Positions 18,548-25,981 of a stretch of 64,000 nucleotides of DNA are shown here, in pieces (position 1 is the stretch's first letter; the number at the start of each line of letters is the position of its first letter). Source of the DNA: Erysipelotrichaceae bacterium (GTDB lineage: Bacteria; Bacillota_I; Bacilli_A; Erysipelotrichales; Coprobacillaceae); assembly GCA_021201315.1 (NCBI GenBank), contig JAJQFG010000013.1, positions 1-64,000 on the forward strand, in the 5' to 3' direction. The translations under genes were made by a program, and so were the position numbers. The notes below the pieces were generated by a model. That model ran no database searches and was not told the DNA's origin. It was given only the letters and a program-made list of their open reading frames with translations.

Positions 18548-18779
18548 AGAAGAAGCAATCAAAAAAGCACACAATATGTATGCTTATGAAATAAGTGAAC
18601 AAGCAGATATGGAAAACAATGACTTTGATGCCTTATGGCAAAGCATTTATGATGTTTTACAAGTAGCTACATATGGTATAGTAGATATGGAACAAGACGA
18701 AATTGATGAAGCAATGCAATGGTTAAGAGAAACACAATCTATGACAACGAATTATAAAGAAACGGAAATATGGTTTTAG
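18540..18779 (+). CDS. Conserved small protein of unknown function
   Basis: An acidic protein of 79 residues that I do not recognise. It appears all-helical, with MNKEEAIKKAHNMYAYEI at the start and EQDEIDEAMQWLRETQSM near the end. SD GGAGGAAAC lies just upstream, inside the end of the HAD gene, so it is translationally coupled to it. Four bases separate it from the dipeptidase gene. Codon use is like its neighbours, which supports a real gene. Confidence 0.7.
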   Translation: MNKEEAIKKAHNMYAYEISEQADMENNDFDALWQSIYDVLQVATYGIVDMEQDEIDEAMQWLRETQSMTTNYKETEIWF

Positions 18780-18782
18780 CAT

Positions 18783-19751
18783 ATGAAAGTCATAGACATG
18801 CATTGTGATACCTTATTAGGTATCGCATTAAATAGACAAAAAGGAATAGATTGTAATCTAAGAGATAATGACTTAAATATTAGTTTAGAAAAGATGCTTC
18901 AAGGTGATTATCTCTTGCAAAACTTTGCCATATTTACACATCTAAAAGAAATTAATGAACCAGTTAAGTTTGTCATGGATATGATAGACTTATTCTATGA
19001 TGAAATGGATAAAAACAGTGATATCATCAAACCTATTAGAAACTATCAAGACATCATTGATAATCAAAACAATGGTTTCATGAGTGCTATGCTAACATTA
19101 GAAGAAGGTGCAGTTATAAACAATGATTTAGCTTATCTACGTAATTATTATCGCTTAGGTGTAAGAATGATTACGCTAACATGGAACTTTGAAAATGGTA
19201 TAGGTTCTCCTAACTTCTCCAAAAATGGTTATGGCGAATATGATGATGTTCATGGTTTAACAGATTTTGGAATAGAATATATCAAAGAATGTGAACGTCT
19301 TGGTATTATCATAGATGTCTCTCATTTAAGCGATGCAGGCTTCTATGACGTAGTAAAACACACCAAGGCACCATTTGTTGCATCTCACTCAAATGCACGC
19401 TCCGTGTGCCCTCACGCTCGTAATATGAGCGATGACATGATCAAACAACTTTCCATTCGTGGTGGTGTCATGGGCATCAACTTTGCGGCTGATTTCTTAG
19501 GCGAACATGCTGATATGTCTACAATAGATAATATGGTCAAACATATTAAGTATATAAGAAACATTGGTGGTATAGATTGTATTGGTCTAGGCACTGACTT
19601 TGATGGTATACCACAAAACCTAGAACTTAAAGATGCATCCTATATGCCTATGTTAGAAAAAGCATTGAGAAAAGAAAACTTCAGTAACGAAGAAATAGAA
19701 AAAATATTCTACAAAAACGTCTTAAGAGTCTATCAACAAGTATTACAGTAG
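18783..19751 (+). CDS. Membrane-dipeptidase family (M19) metallopeptidase
   Basis: A peptidase M19 (renal dipeptidase) family protein of 322 residues that hydrolyses dipeptides with a binuclear zinc centre. Ligand motifs are visible in order: MHCDTLLG (HxD, residue about 6), LEEGAV (bridging Glu), IIDVSHLSDAGF and FVASHSNARSVCPHARNM (His ligands), and IGLGTDFDGI (Asp). There is no signal peptide, so it acts in the cytoplasm. It is the last gene of the three-gene unit with the HAD phosphatase. Its final 18 bases are duplicated at 21857-21880 as part of a rearranged segment. Confidence 0.92.
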   Translation: MKVIDMHCDTLLGIALNRQKGIDCNLRDNDLNISLEKMLQGDYLLQNFAIFTHLKEINEPVKFVMDMIDLFYDEMDKNSDIIKPIRNYQDIIDNQNNGFMSAMLTLEEGAVINNDLAYLRNYYRLGVRMITLTWNFENGIGSPNFSKNGYGEYDDVHGLTDFGIEYIKECERLGIIIDVSHLSDAGFYDVVKHTKAPFVASHSNARSVCPHARNMSDDMIKQLSIRGGVMGINFAADFLGEHADMSTIDNMVKHIKYIRNIGGIDCIGLGTDFDGIPQNLELKDASYMPMLEKALRKENFSNEEIEKIFYKNVLRVYQQVLQ

Positions 19752-19798
19752 AAACAAAAATATATTGAAAAAGCCATTTTATATGATATAATGTAAAT

Positions 19799-19896
19799 GA
19801 AAAAGGGAAAAACTAATAGTGGTTTTACCTTAGGAAATTTATTCAAGTTGAAAAAACAACCATCAAAATTTTTCAGGTATCGATGGTTGTTTTTCA
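19799..19896 (+). ncRNA. Antisense RNA of a type I toxin module, copy 1 (toxin decayed)
   Basis: TTGAAA (19765-19770) and TATAAT (19787-19792) with a 16-base spacer predict a start near 19799. The RNA would end at the stem AAAAACAACCATC / GATGGTTGTTTTT (19852-19895), about 95 bases. The whole promoter-RNA-terminator unit is repeated at 21890-22018, where an intact toxin gene lies convergent to it. Here the toxin is truncated, so the RNA may be orphaned. Confidence 0.55.
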
Positions 19897-19971
19897 TTAT
19901 TTCTTCTCGATAAGCTCAAGAAGTAGATCAATCATGATTTTCATTATTGCTAATACTAAGGTTAGTAATGT
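19897..19971 (-). pseudogene. Truncated type I holin-like toxin
   Basis: An open stretch reads LLTLVLAIMKIMIDLLLELIEKK before its stop. This matches the C-terminal half of the intact toxin at 22020-22151 (...VMKIMTGLLLELIKNKN). The N-terminal half beginning MTTYE is missing. The frame is closed upstream by a stop that lies in the terminator of the neighbouring nuclease gene. The module was therefore cut at its 5' side by the junction with the nuclease. Confidence 0.6.
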
Positions 19972-19999
19972 AAAACTAGGATCTTACGATCCTAGTTTT
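19972..19999. terminator. Palindromic terminator of nuclease copy 2
   Basis: AAAACTAGGATC and GATCCTAGTTTT form a 12-bp perfect stem with TTAC as loop. The nuclease stop codon is in the loop. A related palindrome ends nuclease copy 3 (22329-22352). Confidence 0.7.
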
Positions 20000-21627
20000 G
20001 TAACATAACATGTTTTTTTATAAAAAGATATACCATAACCTACAACATAATGATATCCTCTGATATTGAGTCCTTCAATATATTTTTCATCAATAATTTG
20101 TTGCATAGCATCGATGCTGTCAGGAATTAATTTAGCAAACGTTTCAGAATACTTGCATTCTATAACGATTGTTATATCAGAAGCTCGTTTTGGTAATATA
20201 GCAATATCAAATCTGCCATCTCCACTTTCTCTATTAGATTCTATTTTATATTCACTAAATAATCCAATGATAAAACCATGATAAAAAGCTTCATAATTAT
20301 CATAATAACTAATACTGCTTTCTAATATATCATTCAACAAATCCATAGCTTTTTTATCATTTCCATCATTTAATGCGTTTTTAAGATCATACTTTTTGGA
20401 ATCAGTATATTCTTTAAACCATTCATTGAAAGTATTGATATATATTTCTTTGACCTCTCTGTTTGGTATTGTCAGTTCATAGATATCTAAGGATTCATCG
20501 ATAATTTTATGAATCTTTAAATAACCAGTAAACAGTAAGAAACTATAAATATTGCTAATTTGATCCATTTCTCTGTAAGTGAGTTCGGGATTGATTTTCT
20601 TTGTTAGGCAACCACCTTTAATAAGTAATTCAAATTCCTCATGTAATTGATTATCGGCTTTTTCGATATATTCCTTAATAATATAATTGCTACCAGTATT
20701 AAACCAAAATGATTTAGGTTTTGTTTTCCCCATCAATACTCGATTGATATAGTTTAATACACTCCATGGCTTATATATTTCTAAATCACCAAACAAATAA
20801 CCATCATACCATTCTTTAATAACATCAATCTTATCACTAACATTATAATAATGACATAATTCCTGAATTTCATTATAAGTAAAACCAAATCTTGTAGATG
20901 ATTTTATTTCGTTGATAGAATAAACATTAAAATTATTAAGATCAGTAAATATGCTTTCTTTTGCGATTCTTAAGCAACCTGTGAAAACACCTTTTTCTAA
21001 ATAATCATTTGTCTTTAATGCAGCTGAAAAAACTGTAGATATAAATTTAGCCATTTTATCAAAATATCCATAATTATAAGCGTCAGATAAAGGAACATCA
21101 TACTCATCAATAAGGACAAAAACTTTTTTGGAATAATGTTTATATAAATATGATGTAAGGTTTTTTAAAGCATCCATCAAATCATTCATCGAAGCTTTTT
21201 CGAATTTATAATTATTGAGCTTTATTTTTTCTGATTCATCTAAATAAGGACTATCAAATAATTCAGGATATTTTAAAACTGTATCTTTTATAATTGCTCC
21301 AAATTTGTCAATTTGTAACTCATAAGTTTCTCTTTTCATATCTTTTAAAGTAATAAAGATGACTGGATATTGATTTTGGTGTTTCATGATATCTTTATCT
21401 TTAGAGATTTCTAAACCATTAAATAAATATGCATTATCTTTTTCCTTGATAGAATAGAAATAATAAAGCATACTCATATTGAGTGTTTTTCCAAAACGTC
21501 TTGGTCTTGTATATAAAGCGAATTTTTCATTGCTAATATCTTTAATAAGCATGGTTTTATCTACATAATAATAATGGTAATCTATAATTTCTTTAAAGTT
21601 TTCAGTACCAGTTGAAATATCTTTCAT
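19984..21627 (-). CDS. AAA-like ATPase / PD-(D/E)XK nuclease family protein (copy 2)
   Basis: A paralogue of the protein at 1385, 547 residues. The start at 21627 is preferred because AAAGGAG lies 8 bases upstream and overlaps the more distal ATG at 21645. Motifs are TRPRRFGKTLNMSMLYYF (Walker A-like), KVFVLIDEYDVPL (Walker B) and, near the C terminus, SGDGRFDIAILPK followed by IVIECKYSE, giving the D and E-x-K nuclease residues. The ending GYHYVVGYGISFYKKTCYV is duplicated as a fragment at 21749-21859. The role is unknown. It sits inside a rearranged zone flanked by two copies of a type I toxin module, which suggests arrival or amplification by recombination. Confidence 0.85.
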   Translation of the reverse strand: MKDISTGTENFKEIIDYHYYYVDKTMLIKDISNEKFALYTRPRRFGKTLNMSMLYYFYSIKEKDNAYLFNGLEISKDKDIMKHQNQYPVIFITLKDMKRETYELQIDKFGAIIKDTVLKYPELFDSPYLDESEKIKLNNYKFEKASMNDLMDALKNLTSYLYKHYSKKVFVLIDEYDVPLSDAYNYGYFDKMAKFISTVFSAALKTNDYLEKGVFTGCLRIAKESIFTDLNNFNVYSINEIKSSTRFGFTYNEIQELCHYYNVSDKIDVIKEWYDGYLFGDLEIYKPWSVLNYINRVLMGKTKPKSFWFNTGSNYIIKEYIEKADNQLHEEFELLIKGGCLTKKINPELTYREMDQISNIYSFLLFTGYLKIHKIIDESLDIYELTIPNREVKEIYINTFNEWFKEYTDSKKYDLKNALNDGNDKKAMDLLNDILESSISYYDNYEAFYHGFIIGLFSEYKIESNRESGDGRFDIAILPKRASDITIVIECKYSETFAKLIPDSIDAMQQIIDEKYIEGLNIRGYHYVVGYGISFYKKTCYVTKLGS

Positions 21628-21717
21628 ATGAGATGCTCCTTTCATTAGATTTGTTATATGAATTATAACATATAATTCTTATAAAAACCAATATACAATC
21701 ATTTTATAAAAAATAAA

Positions 21718-21742
21718 AGCAGCTGTTTTCATAACAACTGCT
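21718..21742 (-). terminator. Probable minus-strand terminator
   Basis: AGCAGCTGTT pairs with AACAACTGCT (one mismatch) around TTCAT. On the minus strand it is followed by TTTTATTTTTT. It would stop transcripts coming from the nuclease fragment and toxin side. Confidence 0.5.
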
Positions 21743-21748
21743 ATAGTA

Positions 21749-21859
21749 CTATTCACTTTGTAATCTTGTAACATAACATGTCTTTTTATAAAAAGATATA
21801 CCATAACCTTCAACATGCAGATATCCTCTTACATTGAGTCCCTCAATATATTTTTCATC
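21749..21859 (-). pseudogene. 3' fragment of a nuclease gene joined to a dipeptidase-tail copy
   Basis: The minus frame reads ...VEGYGISFYKKTCYVTRLQSE before a TAG stop. It is near-identical to the end of nuclease copy 2 (19984-20092). At 21857-21860 the homology stops at ATCA and continues directly as a copy of the dipeptidase gene end plus the antisense RNA promoter. This is a recombination scar with no start codon and no other domain. Confidence 0.7.
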
Positions 21860-22018
21860 AACAAGTATTACAGTAGAAACAAAAACATATTGAAAAAGCT
21901 AATTTATATGTTATAATGTAAATGAAAAAGGGAATCACTAATAGTGGTTTTGCCTTAGAAATTTTTTCTGATTGAAAAACAACCATCAAAATTTTTCGGG
22001 TATCGATGGTTGTTTTTC
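21857..22018 (+). repeat. Second copy of the dipeptidase-end/antisense-RNA segment
   Basis: The bases TCAACAAGTATTACAGTAGA and the following promoter, RNA and terminator repeat 19733-19896 with scattered differences. The unit ends in the toxin coding region. The duplication brackets nuclease copy 2. Confidence 0.75.
21924..22018 (+). ncRNA. Antisense RNA (antitoxin) of a type I toxin-antitoxin module, copy 2
   Basis: TTGAAA (21890-21895) and TATAAT (21912-21917), spacer 16, predict a start near 21924. The 14-bp stem GAAAAACAACCATC (21974-21987) / GATGGTTGTTTTTC (22005-22018) with U-runs on both strands is a bidirectional terminator. The toxin mRNA comes from the opposite strand and ends in the same stem, so the two RNAs overlap at their 3' ends. 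This is the arrangement known for txpA/RatA and bsrG/SR4 in Bacillus. Confidence 0.65.
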
Positions 22019-22019
22019 G

Positions 22020-22151
22020 TTAATTTTTATTCTTGATAAGTTCAAGAAGTAGACCAGTCATGATTTTCATAACTGATAATATAAATGCTAATATGCTAAT
22101 AACTAATGTTATAATAGCGATAGAAAGCATACATATCTCATATGTTGTCAT
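22020..22151 (-). CDS. Type I holin-like toxin (small hydrophobic peptide)
   Basis: A 43-residue peptide: it starts MTTYEICMLSIAIITLVI, continues through a hydrophobic helix (SILAFILSVMKIM) and ends LLLELIKNKN. A short MTTYE-type start, a single membrane helix and a Lys-rich tail are the pattern of the putative holin-like toxin family (TxpA/BsrG relatives), which damage the membrane when not silenced by an antisense RNA. GGGTGAT lies 6 bases before the ATG. A TATAAT on the minus strand at 22175-22170 is a candidate promoter. The stop codon lies two bases from the shared terminator with the convergent antisense RNA. The family match is by pattern. Confidence 0.75.
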   Translation of the reverse strand: MTTYEICMLSIAIITLVISILAFILSVMKIMTGLLLELIKNKN

Positions 22152-22202
22152 TATGATCACCCTTTCTACATTATATTAAAAAACATATATAAACAAAGGG
22201 TT

Positions 22203-22229
22203 AACGCACCTTTGGAGCATTACTGCGTT
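22203..22229 (-). other. Hairpin upstream of the toxin, with a motif shared with the antisense RNA
   Basis: AACGCA and TGCGTT pair around a 15-base loop. Next to it, the minus strand reads GTGGTTGCCTTAGAA (22242-22228), nearly the same as GTGGTTTTGCCTTAGAA in the antisense RNA (21944-21960). A minus-strand TATAAT at 22275-22270 could start a longer toxin mRNA that carries this structure as its 5' leader. Confidence 0.4.
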
Positions 22230-22328
22230 CTAAGGCAACCACCATCCAATAAAAGTTATTCCCATAAGTATTATATCAAATATAAAGGTTATTTTAAATA
22301 TAGATTTGGGAATTTCGTATGGAATTTA

Positions 22329-22352
22329 AAATAGGATCTTAGGATCCTATTT
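22329..22352. terminator. Palindromic terminator of nuclease copy 3
   Basis: AAATAGGATC and GATCCTATTT form a 10-bp perfect stem with loop TTAG. It contains the stop codon of the nuclease and resembles the palindrome ending copy 2. Confidence 0.65.
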
Positions 22353-23924
22353 GTCTTTTATATATTTTTCGATTTTGGCTATATGTTTCTTTTCACCTTT
22401 GTTATAGGTAATACCTACTAACAATAAATTACCATGATAATGTTTTAAATTACGAGAATAATTTCTTTCTTTAATTTGATCAATAGCTGTTACTACATCT
22501 TTATCATATTTAAGTTCAATAATCATTGCTGGATAATTTGGATGATAAGGAATGAATGCTACATCACAGAAACCTTTACCAGTTGGCAGTTCTCTAAATG
22601 GTGTATAATAATCTTTAGCTGTAAAATATGCTAACATGATTGTTGTATATAATGAATTTTCGTCATTATATTTTAAATTAGAATTGATAAATGAGTCATG
22701 GACTTCTTCTAATCCTGATGCTACTTTTTCTTCATTCATATCCCAAGTAGCCTCCAATAATTCTTGGGATGAACATATAGCTTTATATGTTTGTTCATAT
22801 TTAGATGTTTTGATTGATTGTATAAAAGAATCAATAACTTCTTTATTTGGGATATATACAGATTCAGTTTGTCTGTTATACCCTAAATAACCTAAATGAA
22901 TAAGCATTGTTAAAACATCGTCCTTATTCTTAAAAATAGACATATCGTTTTGGAAACCCGCTGTATCTACTTTAACCTCCTCACCAGCTAATAATTGAAT
23001 AACGGACTCTTTTAAACCATCAAAATTCATAGCTATATGATTAGCTAAATTTTCAAAAGTTCCAGTTTTGCTCCAATAACTTCTACATTGTTTTAAAGTA
23101 ATCGCTTTTGCTATAGATCTAGGACTATATATCGAAGTATTATTAGTAATATGATAACCATCATACCATACTTTCATATCATCGAAATCCATATCATTTT
23201 TCAAACATAAATCTTTGACTTCATCTTCACTAAATCCCATATATTTTTCAAATGGTTCTGGTTCAATCATATTTATTTCATCAAAAGTATTGAGGGCACT
23301 TTCGTCTCCGTATTTTTTTATTGGAAGTATGCCTGTCATATAAGCTAATGTCACATATTCCTTTTCTTTAAGAAATCTATTCATAAACTTTAAAAATAAT
23401 TTTTTATCATCTGAAGTAGCTTCCTTATTTCTTAATACACAGTCCCATTCATCAATGATAAAAATAAAATGTTCATCTAACTCAGCATATATATCATCTA
23501 AGGAATTTGGTAAATCAGTATTATCAAGATAATCAACATTTTTATAAACTTTCAATAAGTCCCTTAAGACAGATTTTGAAAGAAAAGCTAACATATCTTT
23601 AACATTGTTATATTTATCATAAAACTCTAACATATTTATAAATATAACATTATGCTTATTGAGGTGTTCATGGTACATATCTGTTTCTGATATTTTTAAA
23701 TCATTAAATAAAGTTGATGAATCACATCCTTTTGAAAAATAAGCAGCAAGCATCTTAGCATCAGTACTTTTTCCAAATCTTCTTGGTCTTGATATACAGA
23801 TAAACTCATTAGTTTCGATTGCATAGTTATAAACTTTATGAATCAATAAGGATTTATCTACATATATATTTCTTGATTTAATTTTTTTAAATCTTTCATT
23901 TCCTGGATTTAAAAATCTTCCCAT
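22347..23924 (-). CDS. AAA-like ATPase / PD-(D/E)XK nuclease family protein (copy 3)
   Basis: A 525-residue, more divergent member of the same family. The start at 23924 is chosen because AAGGAG directly abuts the upstream ATG 23933 but is 9 bases from this one. Motifs are ISRPRRFGKSTDAKMLAAYF (Walker A-like), FIFIIDEWDCVLR (Walker B), and GFCDVAFIPYHP then MIIELKYDKDV for the nuclease domain, followed by LLLVGITYNKGEKKH. The C-terminal layout is that of DUF1703 proteins. The function of the family is unknown. It is monocistronic and upstream of the candidate small RNA. Confidence 0.85.
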   Translation of the reverse strand: MGRFLNPGNERFKKIKSRNIYVDKSLLIHKVYNYAIETNEFICISRPRRFGKSTDAKMLAAYFSKGCDSSTLFNDLKISETDMYHEHLNKHNVIFINMLEFYDKYNNVKDMLAFLSKSVLRDLLKVYKNVDYLDNTDLPNSLDDIYAELDEHFIFIIDEWDCVLRNKEATSDDKKLFLKFMNRFLKEKEYVTLAYMTGILPIKKYGDESALNTFDEINMIEPEPFEKYMGFSEDEVKDLCLKNDMDFDDMKVWYDGYHITNNTSIYSPRSIAKAITLKQCRSYWSKTGTFENLANHIAMNFDGLKESVIQLLAGEEVKVDTAGFQNDMSIFKNKDDVLTMLIHLGYLGYNRQTESVYIPNKEVIDSFIQSIKTSKYEQTYKAICSSQELLEATWDMNEEKVASGLEEVHDSFINSNLKYNDENSLYTTIMLAYFTAKDYYTPFRELPTGKGFCDVAFIPYHPNYPAMIIELKYDKDVVTAIDQIKERNYSRNLKHYHGNLLLVGITYNKGEKKHIAKIEKYIKDK

Positions 23925-23999
23925 TTTACTCATCTCCTTAAAAAGAATTATATCATAAAATACTTATTTCTTATAGTGAATTTAAGATGTTTTATTAAC

Positions 24000-24108
24000 A
24001 AAAAAGCAGATACAGTGGGAGCCCGTATCTGCTTTCTTATTGATATCAGTTTGGGAAAGGATATCATGAAGTAGTCATATTTGAAGGGAAAACAAAATTT
24101 TGACTACG
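24000..24108 (-). ncRNA. Candidate trans-acting small RNA with three UCCC-loop hairpins
   Basis: On the minus strand, an extended -10 (TGTTATACT, 24121-24114 region) predicts a start near 24108, exactly at the first stem. Hairpin 1: GTAGTCA / TGACTAC, loop containing TTTTCCCTT. Hairpin 2: GATATC / GATATC, loop CTTTCCCAAACT. Hairpin 3: AAGCAGATAC / GTATCTGCTT, loop GGGCTCCCACT, then TTTTTT, an intrinsic terminator. Each loop exposes UCCC, the motif by which several Firmicutes sRNAs (RsaE type, csRNAs) pair with G-rich Shine-Dalgarno sites. No ORF is visible in it. The size is about 108 bases. Confidence 0.6.
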
Positions 24109-24246
24109 TGTATAGTATAACATAAAATTAAGAAAAGGGTTAGTGTAATTTAACAAAAAATTATGTGAAATTATCGTTTTTAATTATATTTTACAATTTA
24201 CTTTTTGTTTTTAGTATGTTAGTCTTAAATAGAGAGAAGGTATTTT

Positions 24247-25071
24247 ATGAAAAGGTTGTTTTATCGTTTGATTATTTTTATCAATACGACGGAGAATCAT
24301 GATACAAATTATAATATAGCTTTGTTTATGGTTCATAATTTTTATCGTATAGGAAATATGCGTATTAATGAGGTAGCTGAGGAGTGTTTTGTTTCACCTG
24401 CGACGGTATCACGTTTTTGTCGTGCTTTGGGATATGAAAACTTTGCTCATTTGAAGCAGGAGTGTATTGATTTTCATTCTCCTGGTAAAATGTTTGATAA
24501 TCTTATTGAGGTTTCTTTGGATACAATGCATGATAATCCAACAGAAGCTACAAAAATACATGTGAATCAAATTATTGATTATTTAAAGGATTTACCTGAT
24601 TATTTGGATTGGAATGAAGTTGATGCTATGTTAGAGTTGATTCATGATCATGATACAGTTGCTTTTTTTGGTACACAGTTTTCTCATAGTGTGGCATTGC
24701 ATTTTCAAACGGATTTGTTGATGTTAGAGAAGTTTGTGATGGCTTATACTACAACTGCTAGACAGGAAGAATGTGCTAAGGGCTTGGATGAGAATAGCGT
24801 TGCAGTTATTTTTAGTGTGAATGGTTATTTTGTTGATGCAGCGAATCGTGTTATGCATTATTTGAAGAAGTCTGGATGTAAGATTGTTTTGATAACGTGT
24901 AATAGTCATATCGATACGTCTTTTAAAATAGATCATATTATATTGTTAGGTAAAGATAATAATAAGAAAATTGGTAAACATAGCTTGTTAACAGCTGTAG
25001 AACTTATGTCATTAAGATATTATTGCTTATATTACCCATCTATTACGGAGTTAAAGGAACATCTTCTTTAA
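24247..25071 (+). CDS. MurR/RpiR-family transcriptional regulator (1)
   Basis: A 274-residue regulator with an N-terminal HTH_6 domain (MRINEVAEECFVSPATVSRF, about residues 38-58) and a C-terminal SIS domain (residues about 130-250, VAFFGTQFSHSVALHFQ, VAVIFSVNGYFVDAANRVM) that usually binds a phosphorylated sugar. The start has gagagaagg in front. It lies directly ahead of the fumarase genes, and a second RpiR regulator follows them, so it probably controls this cluster. The effector is unknown. Confidence 0.85.
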   Translation: MKRLFYRLIIFINTTENHDTNYNIALFMVHNFYRIGNMRINEVAEECFVSPATVSRFCRALGYENFAHLKQECIDFHSPGKMFDNLIEVSLDTMHDNPTEATKIHVNQIIDYLKDLPDYLDWNEVDAMLELIHDHDTVAFFGTQFSHSVALHFQTDLLMLEKFVMAYTTTARQEECAKGLDENSVAVIFSVNGYFVDAANRVMHYLKKSGCKIVLITCNSHIDTSFKIDHIILLGKDNNKKIGKHSLLTAVELMSLRYYCLYYPSITELKEHLL

Positions 25072-25138
25072 TTCTTTTTTTCTTGTCTATAAGCATAAAA
25101 ATGTATATAATGTTGGTAATAAAAAGGTGTGTGATGAT

Positions 25139-25981
25139 ATGAGGAACATAAAATATGATGAAATAGTTGATGCTATTAAAGAAATGTGCATTGAAGCAAA
25201 TATGGTATTACCATCAGATATTACAAATGTGATTGAAGAAGCTTATCAAAATGAGGATTTTAAGCTTGCTAAAGAAACATTAGAAATATTAAAAGAAAAT
25301 GCCCAAATAGCCAAGAGAGAAAATGCGCCTATTTGTCAAGATACAGGTATGGCTTGTGTTTTTGTAGAAATAGGACAGGATGTTCATATAATAGGTGATA
25401 TGAATGAAGCTATCAATGAGGGTGTAAGACAAGGTTATGAAGAAGGATACTTGCGTAAAAGTGTCGTCAATGATCCAATGTTTGATCGCATCAATACAAA
25501 AGATAATACACCTGCTATTATTCATTATGAAATAGTACCTGGAGACAAATTAAAAATTACCTTGGCTCCAAAAGGCTTTGGTAGTGAAAATATGTGTCAA
25601 GTTAAGATGCTTAAGCCTAGTGATGGTGTTGAAGGTGTTAAAGAATTTGTTTTAAAAGTTGTGAAAGATGCAGGACCTAATGCATGTCCACCAATGGTCA
25701 TTGGTGTGGGTATTGGTGGTTCGTTTGATTATGTAGCTTATTTATCAAAGAAAGCTATGCTTCGTGATAGTCATAGTCATCATCAAGATCCACGTTATGC
25801 AGCTTTGGAAGATGAATTATTGGAAATGATTAATCAAACTGGTATTGGACCAGCTGGATATGGTGGTAAAACAACAGCTTTATCACTCAATATTGAAACA
25901 TATCCAACACATATTGCTGGTATGCCAGTAGCAGTGAGTATTTGTTGTCATGTAGCTAGACATAAGGAGGTTATATTATGA
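25139..25981 (+). CDS. Class I fumarate hydratase-type, alpha subunit
   Basis: The catalytic subunit of the two-subunit iron-sulfur hydro-lyases (fumarase or L-tartrate dehydratase, TtdA/FumA N-terminal type), 280 residues. ATG 25139 fits GGTG 9 bases upstream. Cluster and active-site segments are APICQDTGMACVFVEIG (first Cys), DAGPNACPPMVIGVGIGGSFD (second) and GIGPAGYGGKTTAL, then ISICCHVARH-like VSICCHVARH with the last Cys. In an anaerobe it interconverts fumarate and malate, or acts on tartrate; sequence alone does not separate these. The stop overlaps the beta subunit start (ATGA). Confidence 0.9.
   Translation: MRNIKYDEIVDAIKEMCIEANMVLPSDITNVIEEAYQNEDFKLAKETLEILKENAQIAKRENAPICQDTGMACVFVEIGQDVHIIGDMNEAINEGVRQGYEEGYLRKSVVNDPMFDRINTKDNTPAIIHYEIVPGDKLKITLAPKGFGSENMCQVKMLKPSDGVEGVKEFVLKVVKDAGPNACPPMVIGVGIGGSFDYVAYLSKKAMLRDSHSHHQDPRYAALEDELLEMINQTGIGPAGYGGKTTALSLNIETYPTHIAGMPVAVSICCHVARHKEVIL

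Noticed and set aside
19799-22018. Insertion sequence explaining the duplicated segment
   Set aside because: No transposase, terminal inverted repeats or target-site duplication were found; a recombination with short homology at ATCA fits better.
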